This document shows, one piece after another, positions 13,489-24,819 of a DNA stretch of 64,000 bases. Both the position numbers and the translations under genes were made by a program. Each line of letters begins with the position of its first letter. The stretch's first letter is position 1. The stretch comes from Symsagittifera roscoffensis (Eukaryota > Xenacoelomorpha > Acoela > Convolutidae): the NCBI RefSeq assembly GCF_963678635.1, contig NC_087067.1, positions 7,110,647 to 7,174,646 on the forward strand, in the 5' to 3' direction. The notes beneath the pieces are model-generated. The model was not told where the DNA came from, did not search any database, and saw only the letters and a list, made by a program, of their open reading frames with translations.

Positions 13489-15185
13489 GAGTGTATATGT
13501 GTGTGTACCTGACTGATGAACATGATGTGTCTCCATCTTGTATGGCGTCTGTATTACCTTGAGTGTTAAAGAGAGTGTATGCGTGTATGTACCTGACTGA
13601 CTGACATGGTGTATCTCCATCTGCTGTGGCCTCTGTATTATCTTGAGTAATAAAGAGAAGGTGTGTACCTGACTGATTAACATGATATTTTTCCCTCTGT
13701 CGTGGGTCTGTATTATCTTGAGTATTGAAGAGAGATTGTAAGTGTGTGTGTACCTGAATGATGACCATGATGTAGCGCCGTCTGCCGTGATATCTGTATG
13801 ATCTTGAGTATTAAAGAAAGTGTATAAGTAATTGTACCTGATTTAGGAACTTGATGTGCCTCCATCTGCCGTGGCGTTTGTATTATCTTGAGTCTTAAAG
13901 AGAGAGTGTATTTGTGTGTACCTGACTGATGAACATGATGTATCTCCATCTTCCGTGGCGTCTATTTATCTAGAGTATTAAGGAAAGATTGTTTGTGTGT
14001 GCCTGACTGATGAACAAGATGTATCTCCATCAGCCGTGGCGTCTGTGTTTTCTTGAGTAATAAAGAAAGAGTGTATGAGCGTGTGTACCTGACTGATGAA
14101 CATGATGTACCTCCATCTGCCGTGGCGTCTCTTTTATCTTGAGTTTTAAAGAGAGAGTTTATGTGTGTTTACCTGACTGATGAACTTGATGTATCTACAT
14201 CTGCCGTGGCGTCTGTATTATCTTGAGTATTAAAGAGAATTTATGTGTGTGTGTACCTGATTGATAAACATAATGCATCTCCATCTGCAGTGGCGTCTGT
14301 TTTTATCTTGAGTATTATAGAGAGTGTATAAGTGTATGTACCTGAGTGATGAACATGATGTATCTCCATCTACCGTGACATCGTTATTATCTTGAGTATT
14401 AAAGAGAGAGTGTGTGTGGTGTGTGTATGTGGTGTGTGTATGTATACCTGACTGATGAACACGATGTATCTCCATCTTGTATGGCGTCTGTATTCTCTTG
14501 AGTGTTAAAGAGAGTGTATGCGTATGTGTACCTGACTGATTGACATGATGTATCTCCACCTGCTGTGGCCTCTGTATTATCTTGATTAATAAAAAGAAGG
14601 TATATGTGTGTACCTGATTGATTAACATGATGTTTTTCCGTCTGCCGTGGGTCTGTATTATCTTGAGTATTGAAGAGAGTTGTAAGTTTGTGTACCTGAA
14701 CGATGAACATGATGTAGCGCCGTCTGCCGTGGTATCTGTATTATCTTGAGTATTAAAGAAAATGTATAAGTAAGTGTACCTGATTTAGGAATTTGATGTA
14801 CCTCCATCTGCCGTGGCGTTTGTATTATTTGAGTATTAAAGAGAGAGTGTATTTGCGTGTACCTGACTGATGAACATGATGTATCTCCATCTTCCGTGGC
14901 GTCTGTTTTATCTAGAGTATTAAGGAAAGAGTGTTTGTGTGTGTGCCTGACTGATAAACAAGATGTATCTCCATCTGCCGTGGCGCCTGTGTTTTCTTGA
15001 GTAACGAAGAAAGAGTGTATGAGCGTGTGTACCTGACTGATGAACATCATGTACCTCCATCTGATGTGGCGTCTCCTTTATCTTGAGTTTTAAAGAGAGA
15101 GTTTATGTGTGTATACCTGACTAATGAACTTGATGTGTCTACATCTGCCGTGGCGTCTGTATTATCTTGAGTATTAAAGAGAATT

Positions 15186-15186
<1 letters not shown>

Positions 15187-15230
<44 letters not shown>
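15187..15230. repeat. (GT)n microsatellite inside a satellite monomer
   Basis: About 44 bp of uninterrupted GT dinucleotides at the position where ordinary monomers have GTGTGTGT just before ACCTGA. A second expansion at the same monomer phase lies at 60915-60945. Confidence 0.95.
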
Positions 15231-15232
<2 letters not shown>

Positions 15233-18200
15233 CTGATTGATAAACATAATGCATCTCCATCTGCGGTGGTGTCGGTTTTTATCTTGAGTTTTATAGAGAG
15301 TGTATATGTGTATGTACCTGACTGATGAACATGATGTATCTCCACCTACCGTGACATCGGTATCATCTTGAGTATTAAAGAGAGAGTGTGTGTGGTGTGT
15401 GTATGTGGTGTGTGTATGTATACCTGACTGATGAACACGATGTATCTCCATCTTGTATGGCGTCTCCTTTATCTTGAGTTTTAAAGAGAGGGTTTATGTG
15501 TGTGTACCTGACTGATGAACTTGATGTATCTACATCTGCCGTGGCGTCTGTAATATCTTGAGTATTAAAGAGAATTTATGTGTGTGTGTGTACCTGATTG
15601 ATAAACATGGTGTATCTCCATCTGAGTTGGCGCTTGTATTATCTGGAGTAATAAAGAGATATTGCTGGTGTGTATGTACCTGACTGATGAACATGATGTA
15701 TCTCCATCTACCGTGACATCGGTATTATCTTGAGTATTAAAGAGAGAGGGTGTGTGGTGTGTGTATGTGGTGTGTGCATGTGTACCTGACTGATGAACAC
15801 GATGTATCTCTATCTGCCTTGGCGTCTGTAATATATCGAAATTTAAAGAGAGTGTATGTGTGTGTGTACCTGACTGATGAACATGATGTAACTCCATCTG
15901 CCATGGCGTCTGTTTTATCTTGAGTATTAAACAGAGATTGTATGTGTGTCTGTACTTGACTGATGAACATGATGTATCTCCATCCGTGGTGGCGTCTGTA
16001 CTATCTTGAGTATTAAAAATAGATCGTATGTGTGTGTACCTGACTGATGAACATGATGTGTCTCCATCTGCCGTGACGTCGGTATTATCTTGAGTATTAA
16101 AGATAGAGTGTTTTTGTGGTGTGTGTATGTGGTGTATGTATCTGTACCTGACTGATGAACAGAATGTATCTCCATCTGCCTTGGCGCTTGTAATATCTAG
16201 AGTAACAAAGAGATATTTCATGTGTGTATGGACCTGACTGATGAACATGATTTATCTCCATCTACCGTGACGTCGGTATTATCTTGAGTATTAAAGAGAT
16301 AGTGTGTGGGGTGTGTGTATGTGGTGTGTGAACGTGTACCTGACTGATGAACATGATGTATCTCCATCTGCCTTGGCGTCTGTAATATATCGAAAATTAA
16401 AGAGAAAGTATGTGTGTGTGTACCTGACTGATGAACATGATGTAACTCCATCTGCCATGGCGTCTGTTTTATCTTGAGTATTGAACATAGATTTTATGTG
16501 TGTGTGTACTTGACTGATGAACATGATGTATCTCCATCTGTCGTGGCGTGTGTATTAATATGAGTAATAAAGAGAGTGTAAATGTGTGTGCACCTGACTG
16601 ATGAACATGATGTATCTCCATCTGCCGTGGCGTCTGTGTTTTCTTGAGTAATAAAGAAAGAGTGTATGAGCGTGTGTACCTGACTGATGAACATGATGTA
16701 CCTCCATCTGCTGTGGCGTCTCCTTTATCTTGAGTTTTAAAGAGAGACTTTATGTGTGTGTACCTGACTGATGAACTTGATGTATCTACATCTGCCGTGG
16801 CGTCTGTATTATCTTGAGTATTAAAGAGAATTTATGTGTGTGTGTGTACCTGATTGATAAACTTAATGCATCTCCATCTGCGGTGGCGTCTGTTTTAATC
16901 TTGAGTATTATAGAGAGTGTATGTGTGGATGTACCTGACTGATGAACATGGTGTATCTCCATCTGCCTTGGCGCTTGTATTATCTGGAGTAATAAAGAGA
17001 TATTGCTGGTGTGTATGTACCTGACTGATGAAAATGATGTATCTCCATCTACCGTGACATCGGTATTATCTTGAGTATTAAAGAGAGAGTGTGTGTGGTG
17101 TGTGTATGTGGTGCGTGTATGTGTACCTGACTGATGAACACCATGTATGTCCATCTGCCTTGGCGTCTGTAATATATCGAAAATTAAAGAGAGTGTATGT
17201 GTGTGTGTACCTGATTGATGAACATGATGTAACTCCATCTGCCATGGCGTCTGTATTTTCTTGAGTATTAAAAATAGATCGTATGTGTGTGTACCTGACT
17301 GATGAACATGATGTATCTCCATCTGCCATGACGTCTGTTTTATCTTGAGTATTAAAGAGAGAGTGTATGTGGTGTGTGTATGTGGTGTATGTATGTGTAC
17401 CTGACTGATGAACATGATGTATCTCCATCTGACTTGGCGTCTGTAATATATCGAAAATTAAAGTGAACGTATGTGTGTGTGTACCTGACTGATGAACATG
17501 ATGTAACTCCATCTGCCATGGCGTCTGTTTTATCTTGAGTATTAAACAGAGATTGTATGTGTTTGTGTACCTGACTGATGAACATGATGTATCTCCATCT
17601 GCCGTGGCGTCTGTGTTTTCTTGAGCAATAAAGAAAGAGTGTATGAGCGTGTGTACCTGACTGATGAACATGATGTACCTCCATCTGCTAAGGCGTCTCC
17701 TTTATCTTGAGTTTTAAAGAGAGACTTTATGTGTGTGTACCTGACTGATGAACTTGATGTATCTACATCTGCCGTGGCGTCTGTATTATGTGGAGTAATA
17801 AAGAGATATTTCTGGTGTGTATGTACCTGACTGATGAAAATGATGTATCTCCATCTACCGTGACATCGGTATTATCTTGAGTATTAAAGAGAGAGCGTGT
17901 GTGGTGTGTGTATGTGGTGTGTGTATGTGTACCTGACTGATGAACACGATGTATGTCCATCTGCCTTGGCGTCTGTAATATATCGAAAATTAAAGAGAGT
18001 GTATGTGTGTGTACTTGACTGATGAACATGATGTATTTCCATCTGTCGTGGCGTCTGTATTATCTTGAGTATTAAAAATAGATCGTATGTGTGTGTACCT
18101 GACTGATGAACATGATGTATCTCCATCTGCCCTGACGTCGGTTTTATTTTGAGTATTGGAGACATAGTGTATGTGGTGTGTGTATGTGGTGTATGTATGT

Positions 18201-18698
18201 GTACCTGACTGATGAACAGGATGTATCTCCATCTACCGTGACGTCGGAATTATCTTGAGTATTAAAGAGATAGTGTGTGTGTTGTGTGTATGTGGTGTGT
18301 GAATGTGTACCTGACTGATGAACATGATGTATCTCCATCTGCCTTGGCATCTGTAAAATATCGAAAAATAAAGAGAGTGTATGTGTGTGTGTACCTGACT
18401 GATGAACATGATGTAACTCCATCTGCCATGGCGTCTGTTTTATCTTGAGTATTAAACAGAGATTGTATGTGTGTGTGTACTTGACTGATAAACATGATGT
18501 ATCTCCATCTGCCTTGGCGCTTGTATTATCTAGAGTAATAAAGAGATATTTCATGTGTGTATGGACCTGGCTGATGAACATGATGTATCTCCATCTACCG
18601 TGACGTCGGAATTAACTTGAGTATTAAAGAGATAGTGTGTGTGTTGTGTGTATGTGGTGTGTGAATGTGTAGCTGACTGATGAACATGATTTATCTCC

Positions 18699-20258
18699 TG
18701 TAACATTCGCCCAAATACTACACAGCGACGGAGCGTAGAAAAAGTACCTATTAACGACTGGCAGGCGTCAGTTACCTTACACCTACTCTTTTTTCACCGT
18801 CTCGACCTTGCCAGTTGATTTTCTGGTCTGTCTAGGGCTAAGTAAAAAGTTACCATTTTTAGGCCATCAGTCAAACGACTTTTGATCAGCTTTCGTTTAC
18901 ATGCGAACACAACCACATAGCTGAGTCTCGGATCCTCAGACTACGTGATTGCCATTAAAAACACGGCTCGAACAACCTATTTTAAAAAGTTTTTGTGTGA
19001 CAGTTCTATATTAAATCCATTGGAGATGGGTTGACCCTTTCCTCTTTCTAGCTACTCATATTCTAAAATATCAAGTTATACCGGTGTTAATTTAAAGTTT
19101 CACGACATCCAAGTAGCTATACAGTCAGTTTTATACAGTCCCTTCACATAAAACAGTCTCTGGGGGACCAAGCCTCCACTCCCGTAATATTCCTGCGATA
19201 ACGCTCTTATCTCTTCTAATTTGCGTCCCGGGAGGGTTCCGTGGAATATTCCTTCCCCACCGAAGCTTCCTTCTCCACTAATATCCGCTGATAAGGGTCT
19301 TATCGTGCGTTGCTGCCACGATAAGAGGCTTCGTATTCTCCGTCTCTTGCACGACTGTTTTTCACAATATTTGTCGTTGTTCTGATTTTCCTAGTTCTTC
19401 TGGTCAAAATGGCCGTTTTTCGTATTTCTGAGAAATATCAACTTGAAAATCAAAATTTTAAAAATAGAAAATTTCAGAATACTTCGACCCTCCTTTCAAG
19501 CACTTTTTTGCTCTTAAGGCCTTTTCTCTCTGATTCGTGTTTCGTCGCAAGGTTGCGCTGTGCCATCTGGCAGAATGGCACATACTCCCCGGACAGTCCC
19601 CATCAATGTCCCTATTGATCGCATAACACCGGGTTATCGTCAAGTAGTGTTCCAGTTCTCTGTAATCAATCTTACAAATCGCATAAGAAAATGAAATTTA
19701 TCTACCCCACCTCAACTCACTACGTGTTCACAAATGGCATTGTACTACATCTCACTGCCTTTCAACATTTTCACAAAATTTGCACCATGAGGAGTGTCCT
19801 AGATAAAATTTCTTTTCTGACTACTTATGTCGTCTTGCCGTAAAACTTCTTTTCACTCTTTATGATTAAAATTAACTTAACGTCACTCACAAAGTATAAT
19901 CAGTTATTTATGCGGTCCTTTCAATATTAAAACTAAGAAACTCTGTGGCTAGGAAAGTTATTGAGTTACCCACCCTTCTCGAGCGAGTTTACTCAAACTT
20001 ACCATGTCGCCACACAGTTAAATTGTGTCTTACACAGGTTAAAAACTTCAATCGTGTTTAAATAGGTAAATAAACTCACCTATGTTCTATATATACGTAA
20101 ATAAATAGTCATAACTAAAATTTCTTTTTCAACAATTTAACAATTGTAACAATTTTCAAAGTTTGGTTTGACCAAACTAAATCAAAACATAAAGTTTAAC
20201 AAGTTCAATAATCAAAACTTGGTTGATTGGTTCAAGTTTTAGCACACAAAGACAATCA
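18699..20258 (-). mobile_element. 3' LTR, unit 1
   Basis: A 1560-bp terminal repeat bounded on the plus strand by TGTAACATTCG (satellite border) and CAATCA (beside the polypyrimidine tract); on the element strand it begins TGATTG and ends GTTACA. The half next to the satellite matches the 5' LTR at 58832-59557. It is AT-rich with no real gene; short ORFs at 19409-19618 and on the opposite strand are not supported. A 10-bp perfect hairpin lies at 19298-19326. The far LTR edge is inferred from the polypyrimidine tract, because the matching end of the 5' LTR is missing. Confidence 0.8.
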
Positions 20259-20260
20259 AG

Positions 20261-20286
20261 TTTTTTCTCCTTCTCTTCTCTTCTTT
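20261..20286 (-). other. Polypurine tract, unit 1
   Basis: The plus strand has 26 consecutive pyrimidines, which on the element strand is an A/G-only tract two bases before the proposed LTR start TGATTG. That is the normal position of the second-strand primer. It lies eight bases beyond the end of the large ORF. Confidence 0.8.
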
Positions 20287-20294
20287 GTTCATCT

Positions 20295-23200
20295 TCATTC
20301 CATCACTTCTCCATCTTGATCTTCAGCTTCGCTGTCCTCCAATACTTTCTCCAGCATGTCCATGGAGTTGCGGGCCGTGCCCCAACACTCCTGTTCCAAC
20401 AGCCTCGGTTTGCAACAAAGTAGCAAGTCAACATTAACCTTTTGCTCCCGGTTCCTGCAAAAGCTGTTGTGAAGACATAGGCTCACGTTTCGTTCTAGGT
20501 CAGCTCTTAAGACCTCTTTCTTCTCATCTTCAGTTACACAAGGCGCTCCAGCTACCCGCTTCACCGCCGTGGTGACCGCGTTTCTGTGCGTCAGGAATGC
20601 TCTCTTATAGGCTCCTGGTCCTATATCTAGCTGGAAAGATTGATAGGCTTCCGTGTTCCTCGACATGTGACGCTTCGCGCGTTCATACATCCATGATGTC
20701 ATCACTGCACGGAACCAAGGCATCAATCTTTGCCTTGACCATATTCTTTCAATGGCTTTAGGTATTCTCAGAACCTTGCAGGTGGTTCTGAAAAGATCCA
20801 ATTCATGACTCATCTTCACGTTGCTCAGCTGTTCAGGAGTCGGCACGGCCGTCTCCTGTCCACTTGTGTCCGCGTTAGCCTCCAGCCATCTCACTGCCAG
20901 CATGGCACTAACCACCACGATTGACACCTGTTGATTCTGATCGGGCAACCCCGTGGAGTATAACTCCTCCACGTCCCATACTAGCATCAGATTCCCGCGT
21001 TTGGGGTACCACAACGTCTGCGCCAAGCAGTGGCAAGGATACTCCCCATGGGTTCTCACTATGTTCCTTCGGGTCCGATACCCTGAGGCTCCCAGCAACG
21101 GTTCCACCTCCATCAGAATTCTGTGTATGTCGTCTTTCTCTTCTATGGTGGGAAATTCAGTGGGTAACGCTCCACTCGCTTTCTGCTTCTGAAACTCACT
21201 CACATTGCCTTCGTTTAATCTCAGAAACTCTTCACCCACTACGTCTTGCAACTCGCCTTCAGATCTCTTCGGGACTGCCCGAAAGATCTTCGCCAATAAA
21301 TCATGTGACCTCTCCGACATTCTGGCCAACCTTACGCACTTTGGCACAGAGAAAAGTTGGTCAATCAACACCTGCTGTGTCCTTGCATCCATCACCACCA
21401 TGTGTGTAGGATATCTACTACTGCAATATGGTGCGGAGCTTGAACCCACCAGATATTTTGAACCAGTCGGTTTATGATAGGCCTCACTATCTTTCAGATT
21501 CATCTCGTTCTCCAGAGCTTCTCTCCAGCCTCCGATCTTCTGCTCCGTTTGCAATGCTCCAGGGAATACTTCCACGCTGAGGGACGTCACTAGCTCATGG
21601 GCACGCTCCAGGCGCTCAAGCGATTCAATCGAACTCGTCATGCTACAAAATCCCAAGGCTGTGATCAAGTTTACATCCGTCACCCCATGACAGTCCGCGA
21701 CCAACTCCATGCCACTCTTATCCGACATGCTCAATCTTCCGTACAATCGTGCCAGTTGCCGATGCTGCTCGCTCAGCGTAACCAGGCAGTGTCCCAGGTT
21801 ACAAACATGTCCTTCCATCCCACTATGTTGAGCCAAGCATGTGCCCTGCTTCAACCAATTGCTCGATGGACCTTCCTCGGACAGCTCCGTGGATGGGTTG
21901 CTCTTCCGCTTCGTCAACCTCATGGCCAGCAGATGATGTATCATGGCCAGATCATGCAAACTCGCGTCATCATCCAGGTCTAACGTGATATCCGCCGTCA
22001 TGTCCCAGATTAAACCGGCGTTAGGATGAGGACGCCAAGAAGGCTTCATGAGTTCCCACATCATCACTAGACTGGTTTTCAAGGGACCGTCCCAAGAACC
22101 ACAATCAAAACTCACTTGCCCCTTTAGCTCGGGAACCGAGGGTTCGACCACTCGTTCTTCCAAGATAATTCCCAGCTTGGGTTGTTCCACCATCAGCATC
22201 CCAGTTTCTTTAATACGTTCAACCCAGAAATTGAGTACTATGACTTCATCATAGTCGAAGTACGCTTCCCTGGCTTCTTCATTCACGAAGGGATTATACG
22301 CCATCCCCGGTATGCCAGACACATATTGGAACGACTTCAGTTTCCCTAGTGTTGCAAACTCTTTTTGTCCTTTGACTGCTTCAATCAACTCCCGGCTCAC
22401 TTTCAATTCTTTGTTGGAACATCTTCTCACTTCTTCCAACTTGCGATAGCTTTCCATGTCATTCGACTCCTTATTTGATACAGTCAACGGAATGTCCTGA
22501 TATAGATGCAGGAGTGCCCTAAGGAAGTTCCTTTCGCGATCAACTCCCTTTTGCCGAATGATCTTTATACATTCTCCCAAAACCGGAGTGGGGATACGAT
22601 CCACCACGAACCTGACAAAGCAAAGGGCATCCTTACGCTTAGCCCATGCTATCGCAGAATCGATTTTTGAAATCAACGCTCGCAGAGCTTCCATCAACTC
22701 CAGCTCCTGTTCCCGTGATTTCGAATCATTACTGGCTTCATACTCCGCCCTCTTGATGCCCACCAAGCACCAAGCCATCCGTACTTGCAGATCAGTTCTC
22801 ATGCAAGGATGAGCCAGGTATGCTGCCACCGTAGCAGGTGCATGCATCGATTCGTCGAAAACTCTCTGGAGGGCCGCCCTCCAGGAGATTTCTAGGGGCT
22901 TTTCCAATCCAATTTCGTTCGCTTCAGAGGACATTACCGTGCCGTATTCTTTTCGATTCAAGTTTGAATTCTCCGTGAGCTCTTTCAGATATTCCTGCAT
23001 GGCTCGCTTCTCGCTCCAAGCCATCAGGTGCCCTCTCGCGGAGTTTCTCGCTTTCAACATCTCCACATAACCTCCTGCTGGATCTCCCATGTGGACCGAT
23101 TCCGGCACAGTGACTCGACTGTACTCGACCACGTCGAGTTGTCCTTCCAGCTTCAACTTGGCTATGTTGGTCCGCGAGGGCCTGTAATCTTCAAGTCCTC

Positions 23201-24572
23201 CAGATCCACATTGACTGATGATCTCCATCTCTAATTTAGTGTCTGCCAGGGTTCGTGCTGTTTTATTTGATCTTACGGCAGTCGTGGTCAGACCTGCCAA
23301 GAGCATAGGGGTTATCAGATTATCTTTTTCTCCCCCTGTCAGTGTTGCACCATCTCCTTGCCCGCTCTCGCCTGAACGACCTGCGCTCGTTAGAGAGGTC
23401 ACCACTGCGCTGGCTCTCGACTTCACCACTCTCGGGTTCATGGCTCGACTTCCTGTTTTCCCTTTTACTCGCTTTAGCCCCTTCCTGGCTCGTCTGATAG
23501 GTAATTTCTTTGCGACCTGCTGATCATCGGCACTGTCTTCTGTAACTGACTCGGTCAGAACATCCGACTCCATGGAGTTCACTATTTTCTCCAGGACCTC
23601 ACGCATGATGGGTTGGTTCAATCCCACCTTCATTATGGACTGCGTCCCATATCGTCGTATCACGTCCCATGATCTTTCCATGAAATTCACTCGGCTCCAG
23701 GTTGCCCCTGTCTTGCCTTCTAACTCACTTTGATATCTCTCCCATTCCTCTTCCGGCAGCGTACTCAGGAAGGATACCCTCATTGATTCTTCGATTTTTC
23801 TCTTCCTTGGTGACTCATGGAGCAATTTCTGCGGATCCCTGCTTCGGCATTCTCTCGCCTGGCTTATTGGGTCTATCGGGGATAAGTCGGCCGACGCCTC
23901 CTTTGTAGGGGACATGAAAGACGATGGCGTCATTAGCAATAGACTCCCATCGACTTCCCCATCGTCGTCTTCACTAAACCGGTATTCTAGCAAGTCTCTC
24001 TCTAACGCTCCCAGATCCGTCTCACCTGGTTTTCCCGCCTTTCCCTCGATGTCATCGTCCTGATCCATCAATTCATCATCACCTGCATCAGGTTTCGGCC
24101 TGGGTCCTGAAAGTCCTTGTCGTGAGTCTATGCCCGAGTCCGGCCGAGCCGGTACGGTCATGTCTCCTGCATGATAAAACAACTCATCATTCACCAGGAA
24201 TTCTACAGACTCCTCGCCATGTGGTGCCAGATCCTCTATCGTTATGTATGAGCCTCCTCTGCTCTCCTTTGCCACTTCCAGCATCACTACTTTCACTTCT
24301 CCCGACCACTTCAGTCTTGAAAAATCATCTGTGGGAGAATACACTTCGTTCCACATGTCGGCCGAGACCTCTGGTCTCCTGGAAGGTAGTGTCTTGATCT
24401 TTTTCCTGCTCCAAGCATCAGGAAATGAGAAGTCAAACGTGTACGCTGCTGCAACATTCCAGCCGATGAAGCGCGGCTTCATCCCTTCACTCCACTTCAA
24501 CATTCTCTTCTCTGCGTCACGAGCTGCTCCGATGCGATGGGCAATGATGGGAGATGTGACTCCCAACAACAT
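20295..24572 (-). CDS. Unknown 1425-aa protein in env position, unit 1
   Basis: An uninterrupted 1425-codon ORF opens with ATG and ends just before the polypurine tract, where retroviruses carry env. I do not recognise it. There is no signal peptide, no hydrophobic membrane segment and no furin-like site, so it is not an ordinary envelope. Visible features are a very acidic stretch at about residues 160-210, an SPRKRK cluster at 254-259, a strongly basic region at about 355-386 suggesting nuclear localisation or nucleic-acid binding, a mixed helical middle, and a Cys-rich C-terminus from about 1361 (several single Cys and one CC pair). The frame is closed by TAG shortly upstream of the ATG. 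The two preceding small ORFs may be its displaced N-terminus. Intact in units 1 and 2. Confidence 0.75.
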   Translation of the reverse strand: MLLGVTSPIIAHRIGAARDAEKRMLKWSEGMKPRFIGWNVAAAYTFDFSFPDAWSRKKIKTLPSRRPEVSADMWNEVYSPTDDFSRLKWSGEVKVVMLEVAKESRGGSYITIEDLAPHGEESVEFLVNDELFYHAGDMTVPARPDSGIDSRQGLSGPRPKPDAGDDELMDQDDDIEGKAGKPGETDLGALERDLLEYRFSEDDDGEVDGSLLLMTPSSFMSPTKEASADLSPIDPISQARECRSRDPQKLLHESPRKRKIEESMRVSFLSTLPEEEWERYQSELEGKTGATWSRVNFMERSWDVIRRYGTQSIMKVGLNQPIMREVLEKIVNSMESDVLTESVTEDSADDQQVAKKLPIRRARKGLKRVKGKTGSRAMNPRVVKSRASAVVTSLTSAGRSGESGQGDGATLTGGEKDNLITPMLLAGLTTTAVRSNKTARTLADTKLEMEIISQCGSGGLEDYRPSRTNIAKLKLEGQLDVVEYSRVTVPESVHMGDPAGGYVEMLKARNSARGHLMAWSEKRAMQEYLKELTENSNLNRKEYGTVMSSEANEIGLEKPLEISWRAALQRVFDESMHAPATVAAYLAHPCMRTDLQVRMAWCLVGIKRAEYEASNDSKSREQELELMEALRALISKIDSAIAWAKRKDALCFVRFVVDRIPTPVLGECIKIIRQKGVDRERNFLRALLHLYQDIPLTVSNKESNDMESYRKLEEVRRCSNKELKVSRELIEAVKGQKEFATLGKLKSFQYVSGIPGMAYNPFVNEEAREAYFDYDEVIVLNFWVERIKETGMLMVEQPKLGIILEERVVEPSVPELKGQVSFDCGSWDGPLKTSLVMMWELMKPSWRPHPNAGLIWDMTADITLDLDDDASLHDLAMIHHLLAMRLTKRKSNPSTELSEEGPSSNWLKQGTCLAQHSGMEGHVCNLGHCLVTLSEQHRQLARLYGRLSMSDKSGMELVADCHGVTDVNLITALGFCSMTSSIESLERLERAHELVTSLSVEVFPGALQTEQKIGGWREALENEMNLKDSEAYHKPTGSKYLVGSSSAPYCSSRYPTHMVVMDARTQQVLIDQLFSVPKCVRLARMSERSHDLLAKIFRAVPKRSEGELQDVVGEEFLRLNEGNVSEFQKQKASGALPTEFPTIEEKDDIHRILMEVEPLLGASGYRTRRNIVRTHGEYPCHCLAQTLWYPKRGNLMLVWDVEELYSTGLPDQNQQVSIVVVSAMLAVRWLEANADTSGQETAVPTPEQLSNVKMSHELDLFRTTCKVLRIPKAIERIWSRQRLMPWFRAVMTSWMYERAKRHMSRNTEAYQSFQLDIGPGAYKRAFLTHRNAVTTAVKRVAGAPCVTEDEKKEVLRADLERNVSLCLHNSFCRNREQKVNVDLLLCCKPRLLEQECWGTARNSMDMLEKVLEDSEAEDQDGEVME

Positions 24573-24819
24573 CCTCCTTATAAGCCACCTGTAGATCTTC
24601 GTATTTCTTCTTCCATTCGTCTCTTTCTCGAGCTATTGCCCTATACTCCTGGAGTTTGGCACACAGCTCGCTCTGATCTTTCTCATTCTTTTCCAGCGTC
24701 TCGATCGTCTCCGACGTCTGGATCTCTATTTCACTCACCCTCACTTTCTTCGAAGGAGGAGCAGCTGTAGGGGAGTCGACCGAATGTGACGGCCGGTTGG
24801 ACTGGTAAGGGCATCTCAC
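24517..24819 (-). CDS. Small coiled-coil ORF, unit 1
   Basis: A 100-codon ORF overlaps the 136-codon ORF before it (24731-24819) and the large ORF after it (24517-24572). The middle (residues about 25-85) is highly charged and helical with heptad-like spacing, typical of a coiled coil. Going from the 136-codon frame to this one and then to the large ORF takes two shifts of the same sense (+1). Either these are three overlapping genes, or one protein of about 1.6 kb residues whose N-terminal part carries two indels. I favour the second, because the ends of each ORF past the overlaps look like nonsense. Function unknown. Confidence 0.5.
   Translation of the reverse strand: MRCPYQSNRPSHSVDSPTAAPPSKKVRVSEIEIQTSETIETLEKNEKDQSELCAKLQEYRAIARERDEWKKKYEDLQVAYKEDVVGSHISHHCPSHRSSS

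Larger units (their letters stand above)
1..18698. repeat. Minisatellite array, left arm (monomer about 84 bp)
   Basis: The whole stretch is head-to-tail copies of a monomer of about 84 bp (roughly 80-90 bp). On the plus strand each monomer has the core CTGACTGATGAACATGAT, then ATCTCCATCTGCCGTGGCGTCTGT, a TATCTTGAGTATTAAAG segment and a variable purine/GT tail (AGAGAGAGTGTATGTGTGTGT). Variants swap the middle for TACCTTCTTCTGCGG or CATCTTGTGTGGCG. Because 84 is a multiple of three, minus-strand frames stay open for several monomers and give 28-residue periodic peptides, the longest about 227 codons (15565-16248). I read these as by-products of periodicity. No host gene or RNA gene is visible. 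Higher-order repeats and microsatellite expansions inside it are listed separately. Confidence 0.95.

Noticed and set aside
15565-16248. Long minus-strand ORFs in the satellite (60-227 codons) as protein genes
   Set aside because: They are periodic translations of the 84-bp monomer, occur in more than one frame over the same bases, and begin and end wherever tract-length changes shift the frame.
1-18698. CRISPR-like array
   Set aside because: Repeats are contiguous and all parts of the unit are related; there are no unique spacers, and the context is eukaryotic.
1-18698. Tandem box C/D snoRNA genes, because TGATGA and CTGA occur once per monomer about 80 bases apart
   Set aside because: The C-like box lacks the purine before TGATGA, the CTGA of one unit overlaps the next unit's TGATGA, and no terminal stem can form.
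19409-19618. 69-aa plus-strand ORF in the LTR
   Set aside because: It lies in noncoding LTR, and the 5' LTR copy carries a stop early in the frame (TCTTAG near 59421).
20921-21409. Plus-strand ORFs of 60-170 codons opposite the element genes (for example 20921-21409, 27773-28288)
   Set aside because: They are shadows of the minus-strand coding sequence, repeated in every unit, with low-complexity Ser/Pro/Arg composition.
20295-24572. Large ORF as a retroviral envelope
   Set aside because: No signal peptide, transmembrane segment or cleavage site is visible in 1425 residues.
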